Assembly: GCF_025751555.1 (NCBI RefSeq)
Contig: NZ_JAOWLB010000004.1
Coordinates: 186,001-250,000, forward strand
DNA length: 64,000 nucleotides
Source: Ruegeria aquimaris
Lineage (GTDB): Bacteria; Pseudomonadota; Alphaproteobacteria; Rhodobacterales; Rhodobacteraceae
Direction of reading: 5' to 3'
The translations under genes and the position numbers were made by a program. Positions 51,287 to 60,135 of the stretch are shown here, in pieces; position 1 is the stretch's first letter, and each line of letters opens with the position of its first letter. Below the pieces are notes generated by a model. That model saw nothing but the letters and a program-made list of their open reading frames with translations, made no database searches and was not told where the DNA came from.

Positions 51287-52808
51287 GCTGTTTGTGCTGG
51301 CTCTGTCGGCCGCGCCCGCCATGGCCGGGCCGACATTCGCACCGGTGCAGGTGCCCGAGCATGTCTATGCCGGCGGGTGGGAGCATTTTGTCGGCGGCGG
51401 GCTGGCGGTGTTCGACTGCGACGGCGATGGCTTGCCCGAGCTGCTGGCGGCGGGCGGCGAAAACGCCGCCACGCTGTTGCGCAACCGCTCGGATGCGGGC
51501 GCGCTGCGGTTCGAGGCGGACACGCCCGAGGCCCTGACCGAACCGGGCATGATCGGCGCCTATCCTCTGGATATCGACAATGACGGTTACATCGATCTGG
51601 CGATCCTGCGGGTCGGGCCGAACCGGCTGTTGCGCGGGGGCGCCGATTGCAGCTTTGCCCCGTTCGAGGGGCTGGGTTTCACCAGCGGCGACCGCTGGAC
51701 CACCGCCTTTTCCGCCACATGGGAGGCGGGGCAGAGCCTGCCGACGCTGGCCTTTGGCAATTATGTCGACCGCAGCAACCCGAACGGCCCCTTCGGCACC
51801 TGCGACACCAACCTGCTCTACCGCCCCGAGGGCGACCGCTATGGCGCGCCCATCGAACTCACGCCAGGGTATTGCCCGCTCTCGATGCTGTTCAGCGACT
51901 GGGCGCGGCAGGGCCGGACCGACCTGCGGATCAGCAACGACCGGCACTACTATGTCTCGGACGGCGAGGAGCAGATGTGGGCGATGGGATCCACGCCCCG
52001 CCTGCTCGGCCCAAAGGACGGCTGGGTCAGCCACAAACTCTGGGGCATGGGCATCGCCCAGCGCGATCTGGACCGAGACGGGAACCAAGAGGTCTTCCTC
52101 TCCTCGATGGGCGACCAAAGGTTACAGCGGATGACCGGGAACGGGGCGGAATTTGCCGATGTGCCATATGCAATCGGCACCACCGCCCACCGGCCCTATA
52201 CCGGCGGCGACGGGCGGCCCTCGACCGGCTGGCATATCGGCATCGGCGATGTGCAGAATGACGGGCTGGACGATGTCTTCATCACCAAGGGCAATGTCGA
52301 ACAGATGCCCGATGCGGCGATGGAGGATCCCAACAACCTGCTGATCCAGCAACCCGACGGTACCTTTGCCGAAGCCGGTGACAGCGCCGGTATCGCCAGC
52401 CTGCATCGCGGGCGCGGCGGCGCGCTGGTCGATCTGAACGGCGACGGGCGGCTCGACATCGCGGTGGTCAACCGGCGCGCGCCGCTGGAAGTCTGGCAGA
52501 ATGTCACCGCTGACACCGGCCATTGGCTGGCACTGGCGCCGGAACAGCCCGGCCCCAACCGCGACGCCATCGGCGCCTGGATCGAGGTCACGGCCGGTTC
52601 GGCCCCGCCGCAGTTGCGCGAGATCACCGTAGGCGGCGGTCATGCAGGTGGTGCGGCAGGGTTCCAGCATTTCGGGTTGGGCGATGCGCAAGACATCTCC
52701 ATTCGGGTGATCTGGCCCGATGGCGCGCAATCCACCCCGCTTGAGGTCGCCCCTGACCAATCGCTGACGGTGATCCGCGACGGCGCCGCGCTCAGGGCAC
52801 GGCCCTAG
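51276..52808 (+). CDS. Secreted FG-GAP/ASPIC-UnbV (CRTAC1-like) repeat protein
   Basis: 510 residues with a signal peptide (MRPELFVLALSAAPAMAGP). The body is a seven-bladed FG-GAP/VCBS-type propeller with calcium-binding DxDxDG-like loops (CDGDGLPE, DIDNDGYID, DRDGNQEVF, DLNGDGRLDIAVV), and the C-terminal ~110 residues form the ASPIC/UnbV domain (VGGGHAGGAAGFQHFGLGDA). Its start overlaps the xylR stop by 11 bases, so it is translated together with the repressor. CRTAC1-type proteins are often encoded near diheme peroxidases; the matching one sits on the facing strand. Substrate or partner unknown. Confidence 0.87.
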   Translation: MRPELFVLALSAAPAMAGPTFAPVQVPEHVYAGGWEHFVGGGLAVFDCDGDGLPELLAAGGENAATLLRNRSDAGALRFEADTPEALTEPGMIGAYPLDIDNDGYIDLAILRVGPNRLLRGGADCSFAPFEGLGFTSGDRWTTAFSATWEAGQSLPTLAFGNYVDRSNPNGPFGTCDTNLLYRPEGDRYGAPIELTPGYCPLSMLFSDWARQGRTDLRISNDRHYYVSDGEEQMWAMGSTPRLLGPKDGWVSHKLWGMGIAQRDLDRDGNQEVFLSSMGDQRLQRMTGNGAEFADVPYAIGTTAHRPYTGGDGRPSTGWHIGIGDVQNDGLDDVFITKGNVEQMPDAAMEDPNNLLIQQPDGTFAEAGDSAGIASLHRGRGGALVDLNGDGRLDIAVVNRRAPLEVWQNVTADTGHWLALAPEQPGPNRDAIGAWIEVTAGSAPPQLREITVGGGHAGGAAGFQHFGLGDAQDISIRVIWPDGAQSTPLEVAPDQSLTVIRDGAALRARP

Positions 52809-52811
52809 CCC

Positions 52812-52870
52812 CTTCATTTCGCCAAAAATACTCCCGCCGGAGGCATAGATTTTTCGTCGAAAAATCTATC
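52812..52870. repeat. Dispersed intergenic repeat, copy D, with AT-rich hairpin
   Basis: Core 'tttcgccaaaaatactccc' after the ASPIC/UnbV gene, then the hairpin ATAGATTTTTCG/CGAAAAATCTAT (52845-52869). The GC-rich hairpins of copies A-C are replaced by this AT-rich one. Confidence 0.65.
52845..52869. terminator. Bidirectional terminator between the CRTAC1-like and diheme peroxidase genes
   Basis: 12-bp arms ATAGATTTTTCG and CGAAAAATCTAT separated by one base. Both arms have a run of T (or A on the other strand), so it is an intrinsic terminator in each direction. It overlaps the stop codon of the minus-strand peroxidase gene (52866-52868). Confidence 0.8.
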
Positions 52871-54164
52871 GCGGCACCTTGAGCCCGCTGGGGACATTGT
52901 CCGGAATGCCAAGACGCCCCGTCAACGCAAGCGGATCGGTGAGCGTATCGAGAAAGGCCAGCAACGCATCGACCTCCCCGTCACTCAGCTCGATCGGCTG
53001 CAACCGGTTCGCAGCGGCGATTGCCGCTCCCTCCGCCGCGTCCTCCAGCACCGCCCGGTCGCTGGCAAAACCGCCCCCCGGCAAGAGCGCCAAGGCGATA
53101 TCGTAGGCCTTGAGACTGGTCACCGGATCCAGATGGTGTTCGACCACCGCCCGCAGGCTGGCATAGGCGCCGCTATGCCCATAGGGCGCGGTCGCGGTCA
53201 CGTTGCGCAGCGAGGGCGTGCGGAAGGCATAGGCGTCGGCCGGATCGCCCGTTACCCGCATCCGCCCGATATCGCGATTGTGGCGCTCGAACCGGGCCGC
53301 CTTGCCCGGACCGATCTGCGGCATGGCGATGGCGTGAAACCCGTGATCGGTCTGGAACTGGCCCGAGTGGCAGGACGCGCATTGCGCCTTGCCATAGAAG
53401 AGGTCCATGCCCGTTTGGGCCGCCTCGGACAGGTCCCCCTGCCCGCGCAGATAGCGGTCAAAGGGGCTGTCATCGGCGCGCCATTCGACCACCATGAAAT
53501 CGGCGATCACATTGGCGATATCGGCAAATGTCACCGGGCGCGGCCCGATCACCGCGTCAAAGGCACTCCGATACTCCGGGATTGTCTCGACCCGCGCCGC
53601 CAGGATCGCCCAGGCCCCGCCCGGGCCGGTGAGCCTGCCTTGCCGCACCGCCTGGGCCACGTCGTTTTCCGAGTAATGCCCGGCCATCTCGTCGCCCGAG
53701 AGCACCGGGAACATCGCCTGCGCGGCCAGCGCCGAGGCAAAGCCCTGCTCCATATCCGCGCCCAGCGGCGTGCGGATGCCCGAGGGGCGGGTGGGGTCGC
53801 TTTCCAGCCGGCCGTCGTGAAAGAAATGGGTGAACTCTTCGGCGCCGAGGTTGAACAGCGCCGGCGCGTTGCGCGGGATGCGCTGTTCCGGCGGGTTCTC
53901 CGGGTCGAGGCGCATCTCCGGCCCGATCCCCAGCGCGCCGTCGCCCAGGCCCAGCGACACGCCGTCGGAGGTGCCGAAACGCGGATGGTGGCAACTGGCG
54001 CAGGCGACAGTCCGGTTGCCGCTGAGGATCGGATCGTAGAACAGAAGCTGGCCCAGCCGGACCGCGTCCATATCGGGTTCGGCAAATACAGCATCGGCGC
54101 GCGGCAGAGGATCGGCCAGCAGCGGGCTGGCTGCGATGGTCAGCAGCGCAACCAGCCGTCTCAT
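52866..54164 (-). CDS. Periplasmic diheme cytochrome c peroxidase (CcpA/MauG type)
   Basis: 432 residues from the ATG at 54164, which exposes a signal peptide ([20 protein letters not shown]). Two heme c sites: VACASCHHPRFG and AQCASCHSGQF (CxxCH each). The fold matches bacterial diheme peroxidases, which reduce H2O2, or MauG-like enzymes that modify tryptophan residues of partner proteins. Its start overlaps the galM stop in an ATGA arrangement, so it is the last gene of xylB-xylA-galM-ccp. Diheme peroxidases of this sort are regularly paired with CRTAC1-like proteins. Confidence 0.88.
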   Translation of the reverse strand: MRRLVALLTIAASPLLADPLPRADAVFAEPDMDAVRLGQLLFYDPILSGNRTVACASCHHPRFGTSDGVSLGLGDGALGIGPEMRLDPENPPEQRIPRNAPALFNLGAEEFTHFFHDGRLESDPTRPSGIRTPLGADMEQGFASALAAQAMFPVLSGDEMAGHYSENDVAQAVRQGRLTGPGGAWAILAARVETIPEYRSAFDAVIGPRPVTFADIANVIADFMVVEWRADDSPFDRYLRGQGDLSEAAQTGMDLFYGKAQCASCHSGQFQTDHGFHAIAMPQIGPGKAARFERHNRDIGRMRVTGDPADAYAFRTPSLRNVTATAPYGHSGAYASLRAVVEHHLDPVTSLKAYDIALALLPGGGFASDRAVLEDAAEGAAIAAANRLQPIELSDGEVDALLAFLDTLTDPLALTGRLGIPDNVPSGLKVPR

Positions 54165-55126
54165 ACCGGGTCCTCCTCGAAAATGCACACTGTCGTGCGC
54201 TGGTGATAGGGTTGGTCCGGCGTCACCAGAGGACAGGGAAAACCCGGCGTGTTCACCGCGTTGGGATAGCCCTGTGGCTCCAGGCACAAGCCTGCAAAAG
54301 GTGCGTGGCGCTGGCCCGGCAGCGGGGTGTGCTCTGCGGTCAGGTACTGGCCGGTATAGAGTTGCAGGCAGGGCTGGTCTGTCTCGATCTCCAGCACCAG
54401 CCCGTTGCCGGTCACCCGCGCCTGCCCCCGGTCGAGCACGAGGTTCATGTCCAGCCCCTGCTCGTCCGGGTCCGCCTCGGAGATGCGCCGCCCGTTGCGG
54501 AAGTCAAAGGGGCACCCCGTGACCGGGGCCACCTCGCCGGTGGGGATCTTGGCCGCGTCATTCGGCGTGTAGCGGCTGGCGGGCAGGGTCACATGGAAAT
54601 CGCGGCAGGTCTCGGCCCCCAGCGAATAGTAGGAATGCTGCGCCAGGTTCAGCAGGGTCGGCCGGTCGCTGACAGCGCGCATGTCATAGGTGAGCGCGTC
54701 GCCCTCCAGACGGATGGTCACTGTCAGGTCAAGCAGCCCGGGGTATCCGCCCTCGCCATGTGGGGACACCAGTGTCAGGCGCACCGCGCGGGTGCCATCC
54801 GCCTCCATCTCCCACAGGCGCGCATGCAGCCCCTCCGGCCCGCCGTGGATATGGTTCGGCGCCTCGTTGGCGGGCAGGTCATAGCGCTGCCCGTCCAGCG
54901 TGAAGCCCGCGCCCGAGATGCGGTTGGCCACCCGGCCCGCGATTATCCCCAGGCTGCGGGGGTTCCGCGCATAGTCCGCAGGGTCGGCATAGCCCAGCAC
55001 CACCGGCACCCGGGCGCCGCGCAGCGGCACCTGCCAGTCCTGGGTGATGCAGCCCCGGTTCAGGATCGCGACGCTTACCTCGCCCCCCTCCAGCACGTGC
55101 CGACGGATGCCGCCCCTGTCAGACAA
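54161..55126 (-). CDS. galM: Aldose 1-epimerase (mutarotase)
   Basis: 321-residue enzyme interconverting alpha and beta aldoses. Catalytic His pair and Glu of the family: [20 protein letters not shown] and [14 protein letters not shown] with the active-site Glu. In the xylose operon it would speed entry of beta-D-xylose to XylA, which uses alpha-xylopyranose. Its start overlaps xylA by 8 bases. Confidence 0.93.
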   Translation of the reverse strand: MSDRGGIRRHVLEGGEVSVAILNRGCITQDWQVPLRGARVPVVLGYADPADYARNPRSLGIIAGRVANRISGAGFTLDGQRYDLPANEAPNHIHGGPEGLHARLWEMEADGTRAVRLTLVSPHGEGGYPGLLDLTVTIRLEGDALTYDMRAVSDRPTLLNLAQHSYYSLGAETCRDFHVTLPASRYTPNDAAKIPTGEVAPVTGCPFDFRNGRRISEADPDEQGLDMNLVLDRGQARVTGNGLVLEIETDQPCLQLYTGQYLTAEHTPLPGQRHAPFAGLCLEPQGYPNAVNTPGFPCPLVTPDQPYHQRTTVCIFEEDPV

Positions 55127-56423
55127 AGCGGTTCACGTGGTTTTCCAGCATTTCCTGCCGGCCCGAGCGGGGTTGCGGGTCGATCTCGCCGGCCAGCACG
55201 CGGGCAAAGAGGCTGTCCAGGTCGCTCTCCAGGATGCCCTGCCCATGGTCGCTGTCCCACCCGGCATAGCGGTCGCGCAGCGCGGTTTCCAGCCCGCCGT
55301 CCTCGATCATCGCAGCGGCAGCTTTCAGCCCGCGCGCGCAGATGTCCATGCCGCCTACATGGGCCGCGATCAGGTCGGTTGCATCGAGCGACTGGCGTCG
55401 GAGCTTGGCGTCGAAATTGGTGCCGCCAGTGGTGAACCCGCCCGCCCGCAGGATGTGGTAATAGCACAGCGCCACCTCGGGCACGTTGTTGGGGAACTGA
55501 TCGGTATCCCAGCCCGACTGGTAATCGTTGCGGTTCATGTCGATGGAGCCCAGCATCCCCTCGGCCGCCGCCACCGCGATTTCGTGTTCAAACGAATGCC
55601 CCGCCAGGATCGCATGGCCCTGCTCCAGGTTCAGCTTCACCTCGCCTTCGAGGCCGTATTTGCGCAGGAAGCCGATGCAGGTGGCGGCATCGAAATCGTA
55701 TTGATGTTTCGAGGGCTCCTGCGGTTTCGGCTCGACCAGGATCGCGCCCTTGAAGCCGATCTTGTGCTTGTAGTCCACGACCATGTTGAGGAACCGGCCC
55801 ATATGATCCAGCTCGCGCCCCATGTCGGTGTTGAGCAGCGTCTCATACCCTTCGCGCCCGCCCCAGAGGACATAGTTCTGCCCGCCCATCCGGTGGGTGG
55901 CGTCCATGCAGGTTTTGACCGTCGCGGCGGCATAGGCGAAGACGTCCGGATCCGGGTTGGTCGAAGCCCCCGCCATCCAGCGGCGGTGGCTGAACATGTT
56001 GGCGGTGCCCCAGAGCAGGCGGGTCTTGCGGCTTTCCATTTTTGCAAGGAAATAGTCGATGATCTCCTCGAAATTCCGCAAGCTCTCGGCAAATGTCGCG
56101 GCTTCGGGGCGGATATCGGCGTCGTGCCAGCAGAAGTAAGGCACGCCCAGGATATCGAACATCTCAAAGGCGGCGTCGGCCTTGACCTTGGCCCGCGCCA
56201 TGTCGTCCTGCGGCTGCCAGGGCCGGATCAAGGTCTGGCCCCCGAACGGGTCGTTCCCCTCCCAGGCGAAGGAATGCCAATAGGCGACGGCAAAGCGCAG
56301 GTGATCCTCCATCCGCTTGCCCATGACGATTTCGTCGGGGTTGTAATGACGAAAGGCCAGCGGATTGGCGCTGTCCGGTCCTTCATAACGGACGGGGGCG
56401 ATATCGGCGAAGAACTCGGTCAT
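55119..56423 (-). CDS. xylA: Xylose isomerase
   Basis: 434-residue class II xylose isomerase converting D-xylose to D-xylulose. Metal- and substrate-binding landmarks: [28 protein letters not shown] and the [17 protein letters not shown] segment with the metal ligands. The long N-terminal form is of the E. coli type. It starts within the end of xylB (ATGA, 56420-56423). Confidence 0.97.
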   Translation of the reverse strand: MTEFFADIAPVRYEGPDSANPLAFRHYNPDEIVMGKRMEDHLRFAVAYWHSFAWEGNDPFGGQTLIRPWQPQDDMARAKVKADAAFEMFDILGVPYFCWHDADIRPEAATFAESLRNFEEIIDYFLAKMESRKTRLLWGTANMFSHRRWMAGASTNPDPDVFAYAAATVKTCMDATHRMGGQNYVLWGGREGYETLLNTDMGRELDHMGRFLNMVVDYKHKIGFKGAILVEPKPQEPSKHQYDFDAATCIGFLRKYGLEGEVKLNLEQGHAILAGHSFEHEIAVAAAEGMLGSIDMNRNDYQSGWDTDQFPNNVPEVALCYYHILRAGGFTTGGTNFDAKLRRQSLDATDLIAAHVGGMDICARGLKAAAAMIEDGGLETALRDRYAGWDSDHGQGILESDLDSLFARVLAGEIDPQPRSGRQEMLENHVNRFV

Positions 56424-57868
56424 GGCAGGACTTTCAGCTTGGGGTAAGAGGCGGCGAAACCCGCGTGGGCCTGGGCGTAAGCCTCGATCAGGTCGGTGCG
56501 CGGGTCGATGGTTTCGGCAATGGGTGGGCGGGTCATCACCTGATCTGGCGCGGCCCCGGTGACGCCGCAGATGGCCAGGCGCGCGGCGCCAAGGGCCGCG
56601 CCGAAATCGCCCTGTTCGGGCAGGTCGAGCGGCAGGCCCAGCACGGTGGCCAAGAGTTCCACCCAGTAGCGCGAGCGGGTGCCTCCGCCGATCGCCAGAA
56701 GACGCGGCAGATCGGCGCCGGTGGCGCGCAGGGCATCGAGACTGTCGCGCAGGGCGAAACTCACGCCTTCGACCACGGCGCGGGTCAGGTCGGTGCGGTC
56801 CTGCGCAATGTCGAGATGCAGAAAGGCGCCGCGTATGGCGGCATCGTTATGCGGCGTCCGCTCGCCGGAGAGATACGGCAGAAACCGCACCGGACCGGGC
56901 GCGGAGAGGTCGCTCAGCTCGCCCGTCAGGGTCGCAGCCTGAGCGCCGGTGATCCGGGCCAGCCAGTTCAGGCTGTCGGTCGCGGCCAGGATCACGCCCA
57001 TCTGGTACCAGCGCCCCGGCACCGCGTGACAAAACGTATGGACCGCGCTGGCCGGGTCCGGGTAAAACCCGTTTCGCGCTGCCAAGAGCACGCCCGAAGT
57101 GCCCAGCGAGACAAATCCGTCACCTTCGGCCAATGCCCCTACGCCACAGGCGGCGGCGGCGTTATCGGCACCACCCGCGACCACCTGTACCCCATCTGGC
57201 AGGCCCAGGTCTGCGGCGAGGTCGGGGCGTATAGGCCCGACAATCCCGGTCCCCTCGCGCAGGTCCGGCATCTGGTCGCGGCGCATGCCGCCAGCCTTGA
57301 GCAGCCGGTCGGACCAGTCGCGCGCGCCCACATCCAGCCAGGCGGTGCCAGCGGCATCGGACATCTCGGTCCCGACCTCGCCGGTCAGCCACCAGACCAG
57401 GTAATCCTTGGGCAGCATGACCTTGGCCACGCGGGCGAAGACCTGCGGCTCGTGCCGGGCAAGCCAGAGCAGTTTCGGCGCGGTGAAACCCGGGAACACG
57501 ATATTGCCCGAGAGGTCCCGCACATCCACCATCGCGTCCAGTTCCGCCGCCTCGGCAAAGCTGCGGCTGTCGTTCCACAGGATCGCGGGTCGCAGCACCG
57601 CGCCCGTCTCATCCAGCAGCACCGCCCCGTGCATCTGCCCTGACAGGCCGAGCCCGACGACCCGCTCCATCGCAAGCGGGTGGCGCTGTGCCAGCGAGAC
57701 CAGGGCAGCGCGGGCCGCCGTCAGCCAGTCGGCGGGATCCTGCTCGCTCCACCCCGGATGCAGGTGACGGGCCGACAGCGCCGCCTCGGCGCTGTCCAGA
57801 ACGCTGCCGTCCGGGCGCACCAGCACGGCGCGCACCCCGGATGTGCCCAGATCCAAACCGATGAACAT
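56420..57868 (-). CDS. xylB: Xylulokinase
   Basis: 482-residue FGGY-family kinase phosphorylating D-xylulose at O5, delivering it to the pentose phosphate pathway. N-terminal [21 protein letters not shown] signature region ILWNDSRS; C-terminal [21 protein letters not shown]. First gene of xylB-xylA-galM-peroxidase. The ATG at 57868 is chosen; another ATG lies 12 bases upstream. The operator 57902-57924 is 34 bp upstream, in the position of the promoter. Confidence 0.95.
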   Translation of the reverse strand: MFIGLDLGTSGVRAVLVRPDGSVLDSAEAALSARHLHPGWSEQDPADWLTAARAALVSLAQRHPLAMERVVGLGLSGQMHGAVLLDETGAVLRPAILWNDSRSFAEAAELDAMVDVRDLSGNIVFPGFTAPKLLWLARHEPQVFARVAKVMLPKDYLVWWLTGEVGTEMSDAAGTAWLDVGARDWSDRLLKAGGMRRDQMPDLREGTGIVGPIRPDLAADLGLPDGVQVVAGGADNAAAACGVGALAEGDGFVSLGTSGVLLAARNGFYPDPASAVHTFCHAVPGRWYQMGVILAATDSLNWLARITGAQAATLTGELSDLSAPGPVRFLPYLSGERTPHNDAAIRGAFLHLDIAQDRTDLTRAVVEGVSFALRDSLDALRATGADLPRLLAIGGGTRSRYWVELLATVLGLPLDLPEQGDFGAALGAARLAICGVTGAAPDQVMTRPPIAETIDPRTDLIEAYAQAHAGFAASYPKLKVLP

Positions 57869-58083
57869 GTGTCCTCCCAACTCTGAGCCGACTGTCTCAT
57901 ATTTAATTTGCGTGTCAAATTAAAAAATCGCCTCCTGCCCCGGTTGCGCCTTGATACCGTCTCAATACTGTCCATCGGGACGGCTAGTCCCCGACCCGCG
58001 CCGGAATCCGCGTGCAGTTCTGCTGTCACGTGATAGGACAAAGGCGCCGGAGGGCGCCCGGCAGACCAGAAGGAGAAGACCGC
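57869..58083. promoter_or_regulatory. Divergent region between xylB and the exopolysaccharide genes
   Basis: 215 bp. It carries XylR operator 2 (57902-57924) near xylB. The part from 57930 to 58083 shows no gene or clear motif beyond AAGGAGA, which serves the TTG start of the glycosyltransferase gene. Confidence 0.7.
57902..57924. promoter_or_regulatory. XylR operator 2
   Basis: TTTAATTTG-CGTGT-CAAATTAAA: arms identical to operator 1 with a different 5-bp spacer. It lies 34 bp upstream of the xylB start codon, so bound XylR would block RNA polymerase. Confidence 0.85.
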
Positions 58084-59160
58084 TTGCGCATCACGTTCCT
58101 CAGTCCCCGCTCCAATCTTTCGGGCGGATTGCGCGTGATCGCGGTCTATGCCGGGATGTTGCAGGCGCGTGGACACGAGGTGACCATCGTGACCCCGTCG
58201 CGGCCCAGGCACGGCCTGCGCCGGAAACTGAGCGCGCTGGCGCGCGGCAAGGCGCCCAATCCGCCCGAACCTGCCGGGCATTTCGAGGATCTGGGCGTGC
58301 CGGTTATCGAGGGACGCCGCTCCGACTTCCTGTTCGATGCACAGGACATTCCCGATGGTGACGCGGTGGTGGCGACCTGGTGGGAGACCGCCTTTGCCGC
58401 AGCCGCCCTGCCGCCCGAAAAGGGACGCGGGTTCTATTTCGTACAGGGGCACGAGGTGTTCGACTTTCTGCCCTGGCAGATCTCGCGGGCAACCTATTAC
58501 CTGCCGCTGCGGCAGATCGCGGTGTCGCAATGGCTGTCCCGGACGCTGGCGGATACATATGGGCTGCCCGCCCCGCCGGTGGTGCCCAATGCCATCGACC
58601 ATGCCACCTTTGCCACGCCGGCGCGCGCCCGCAATGCCAGCCCGGTCGCTGGGTTTGTCTATAGCCAGGGCGCGCTGAAAGGCGCGGGCGAGGCGATCGC
58701 GGCGCTGCATCACCTGCGCGCGCGCTATCCTGATCTGGGGATCGTTGTCTTTGGCGCCGAACCGCTGGCCGATGATCATGCCCTGCCCGAGGGGGCCACG
58801 TTTTACCTGCGCCCCGCCCAGGCGGAGATTCCGGCGCTTTACGCCCGCTGCGACCTGTGGCTGTGTCCCAGCCATTCCGAAGGTTTCGGCCTGCCGATGC
58901 TGGAGGCGATGGCCTCGCGCTGCCCGGTGGTGGGCACCCGTGTCGGCGCCGCCTTTGACCTGATCGAGCCGGGGCAGACCGGGCAGTTGTGCGATGCAGG
59001 CGACGTGGATGGTCTGGTGCAAGGGGCAGAGGCGATCCTGGACCTTTCGCCAGAGGATTGGCGCGCCATGTCCGATGCCTGCCATGCCCGCGCGTCGGGC
59101 TTTACCTGGGAAACCTCCTGCGACCAGTTCGAGGCCCTGCTGGCCGGAGGCGCGAGATGA
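58084..59160 (+). CDS. Glycosyltransferase, family 4 (GT-B)
   Basis: 358-residue transferase from a TTG start, with AAGGAGA nicely spaced; the frame extends to 58012 but the upstream sequence is not protein-like. N-terminal RITFLSPRSNLSGGLRVIAVYAGML is the acceptor-side Rossmann pattern with Gly-Gly loop; the C-terminal SEGFGLPMLEAMASRCPVV carries the Glu-x7-Glu nucleotide-sugar motif of GT4. It probably adds a hexose to a lipid-linked or exopolysaccharide intermediate. Its stop overlaps the next gene by four bases. Confidence 0.88.
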   Translation: MRITFLSPRSNLSGGLRVIAVYAGMLQARGHEVTIVTPSRPRHGLRRKLSALARGKAPNPPEPAGHFEDLGVPVIEGRRSDFLFDAQDIPDGDAVVATWWETAFAAAALPPEKGRGFYFVQGHEVFDFLPWQISRATYYLPLRQIAVSQWLSRTLADTYGLPAPPVVPNAIDHATFATPARARNASPVAGFVYSQGALKGAGEAIAALHHLRARYPDLGIVVFGAEPLADDHALPEGATFYLRPAQAEIPALYARCDLWLCPSHSEGFGLPMLEAMASRCPVVGTRVGAAFDLIEPGQTGQLCDAGDVDGLVQGAEAILDLSPEDWRAMSDACHARASGFTWETSCDQFEALLAGGAR

Positions 59161-60128
59161 GCGCGGCCGTTGACCTGATCCTGATCGGCCGCAATGAAGG
59201 CGCGCGGCTGGAACGCGCCCTGCGGTCTGCACAAGGACAGGCGCGGCGGCTGGTCTATGTCGATTCGGGCTCGACCGACGGCAGCGTCGCCGCTGCCCGC
59301 GCCGCCGGGGCCACGGTGGTGGAACTGGACATGGCGGTGCCGTTCAGCGCCGCCCGCGCGCGCAACGCCGGGTTCGAGGCGGCGCAGGCCGACGACCCGG
59401 CACCCTTTGTCCAGTTCATCGACGGCGATTGCGCATTGGTGCCCGGCTGGCTGGCCGCTGCCGAGGCGCGGCTCAGCCAGGACGAGACGCTTGGCCTTGT
59501 CACCGGCTGGCGGGCAGAGATTGCGCCCGAGGCGAGCATCTACAACCGCATCTGTGACCATGAGTGGCGCCGCCCCGCCGGGCCGATCACGGCCTGCGGC
59601 GGTGACATGATGGTGCGGGCCGAAGCTTTCCGGCAGGCGGGCGGGTTCAACCCCGCCGTGATCGCCGCCGAAGATGACGATTTCTGCCTGCGGCTGGCCG
59701 GGGCCGGATGGGCTCTGGAACGGCTGCCGCTGGAGATGACCCGCCATGACGCCGCGATCACCCGGTTTGGCCAATGGTGGCGGCGGGCGGTGCGGGCCGG
59801 GCATGGCTTTGCCCAGGTGGGCGCGCTGCATCCCGGCCATTTCCGGGCCGAGCGGCGCCGGGTGCTGGCCTATGGCCTGATCCTGCCGCTGATCGCCCTG
59901 ATCGGCGCGGCGCATGGCCCGGTGGTGCCTGTGCTGGTGGCCGCTCTTTATGCCCTGTCCTGGCAGCGCAGCGCCCGTGGCTTGCAGGCCGAGGGCATGG
60001 CCCCAGGCGAGGCGCGTGCGCAGGCCGTCTTTCTCACCCTGTCCAAGTTTCCCAACCTGCTGGGCATGGGCAAGTATTGGCTGACCCGGCTGGCCCGGCG
60101 CAGCCCCGAAATCATCGAGTATCAGTGA
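59157..60128 (+). CDS. Glycosyltransferase, family 2 (GT-A)
   Basis: 323 residues; overlap ATGA with the upstream transferase. N-terminal IGRNEGARLERALRSAQ and VYVDSGSTDGSVAAARAAG, a DxD-like FIDGDCALVPGW, and the acidic AAEDDDFCLRLAGAGW motif near residue 165 follow GT2. Two C-terminal hydrophobic segments (about 240-275) suggest membrane attachment. It is part of the same cluster as the family 4 enzyme and the fused oxidoreductase-epimerase. Confidence 0.88.
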   Translation: MSAAVDLILIGRNEGARLERALRSAQGQARRLVYVDSGSTDGSVAAARAAGATVVELDMAVPFSAARARNAGFEAAQADDPAPFVQFIDGDCALVPGWLAAAEARLSQDETLGLVTGWRAEIAPEASIYNRICDHEWRRPAGPITACGGDMMVRAEAFRQAGGFNPAVIAAEDDDFCLRLAGAGWALERLPLEMTRHDAAITRFGQWWRRAVRAGHGFAQVGALHPGHFRAERRRVLAYGLILPLIALIGAAHGPVVPVLVAALYALSWQRSARGLQAEGMAPGEARAQAVFLTLSKFPNLLGMGKYWLTRLARRSPEIIEYQ

Positions 60129-60135
60129 GCCGCTT

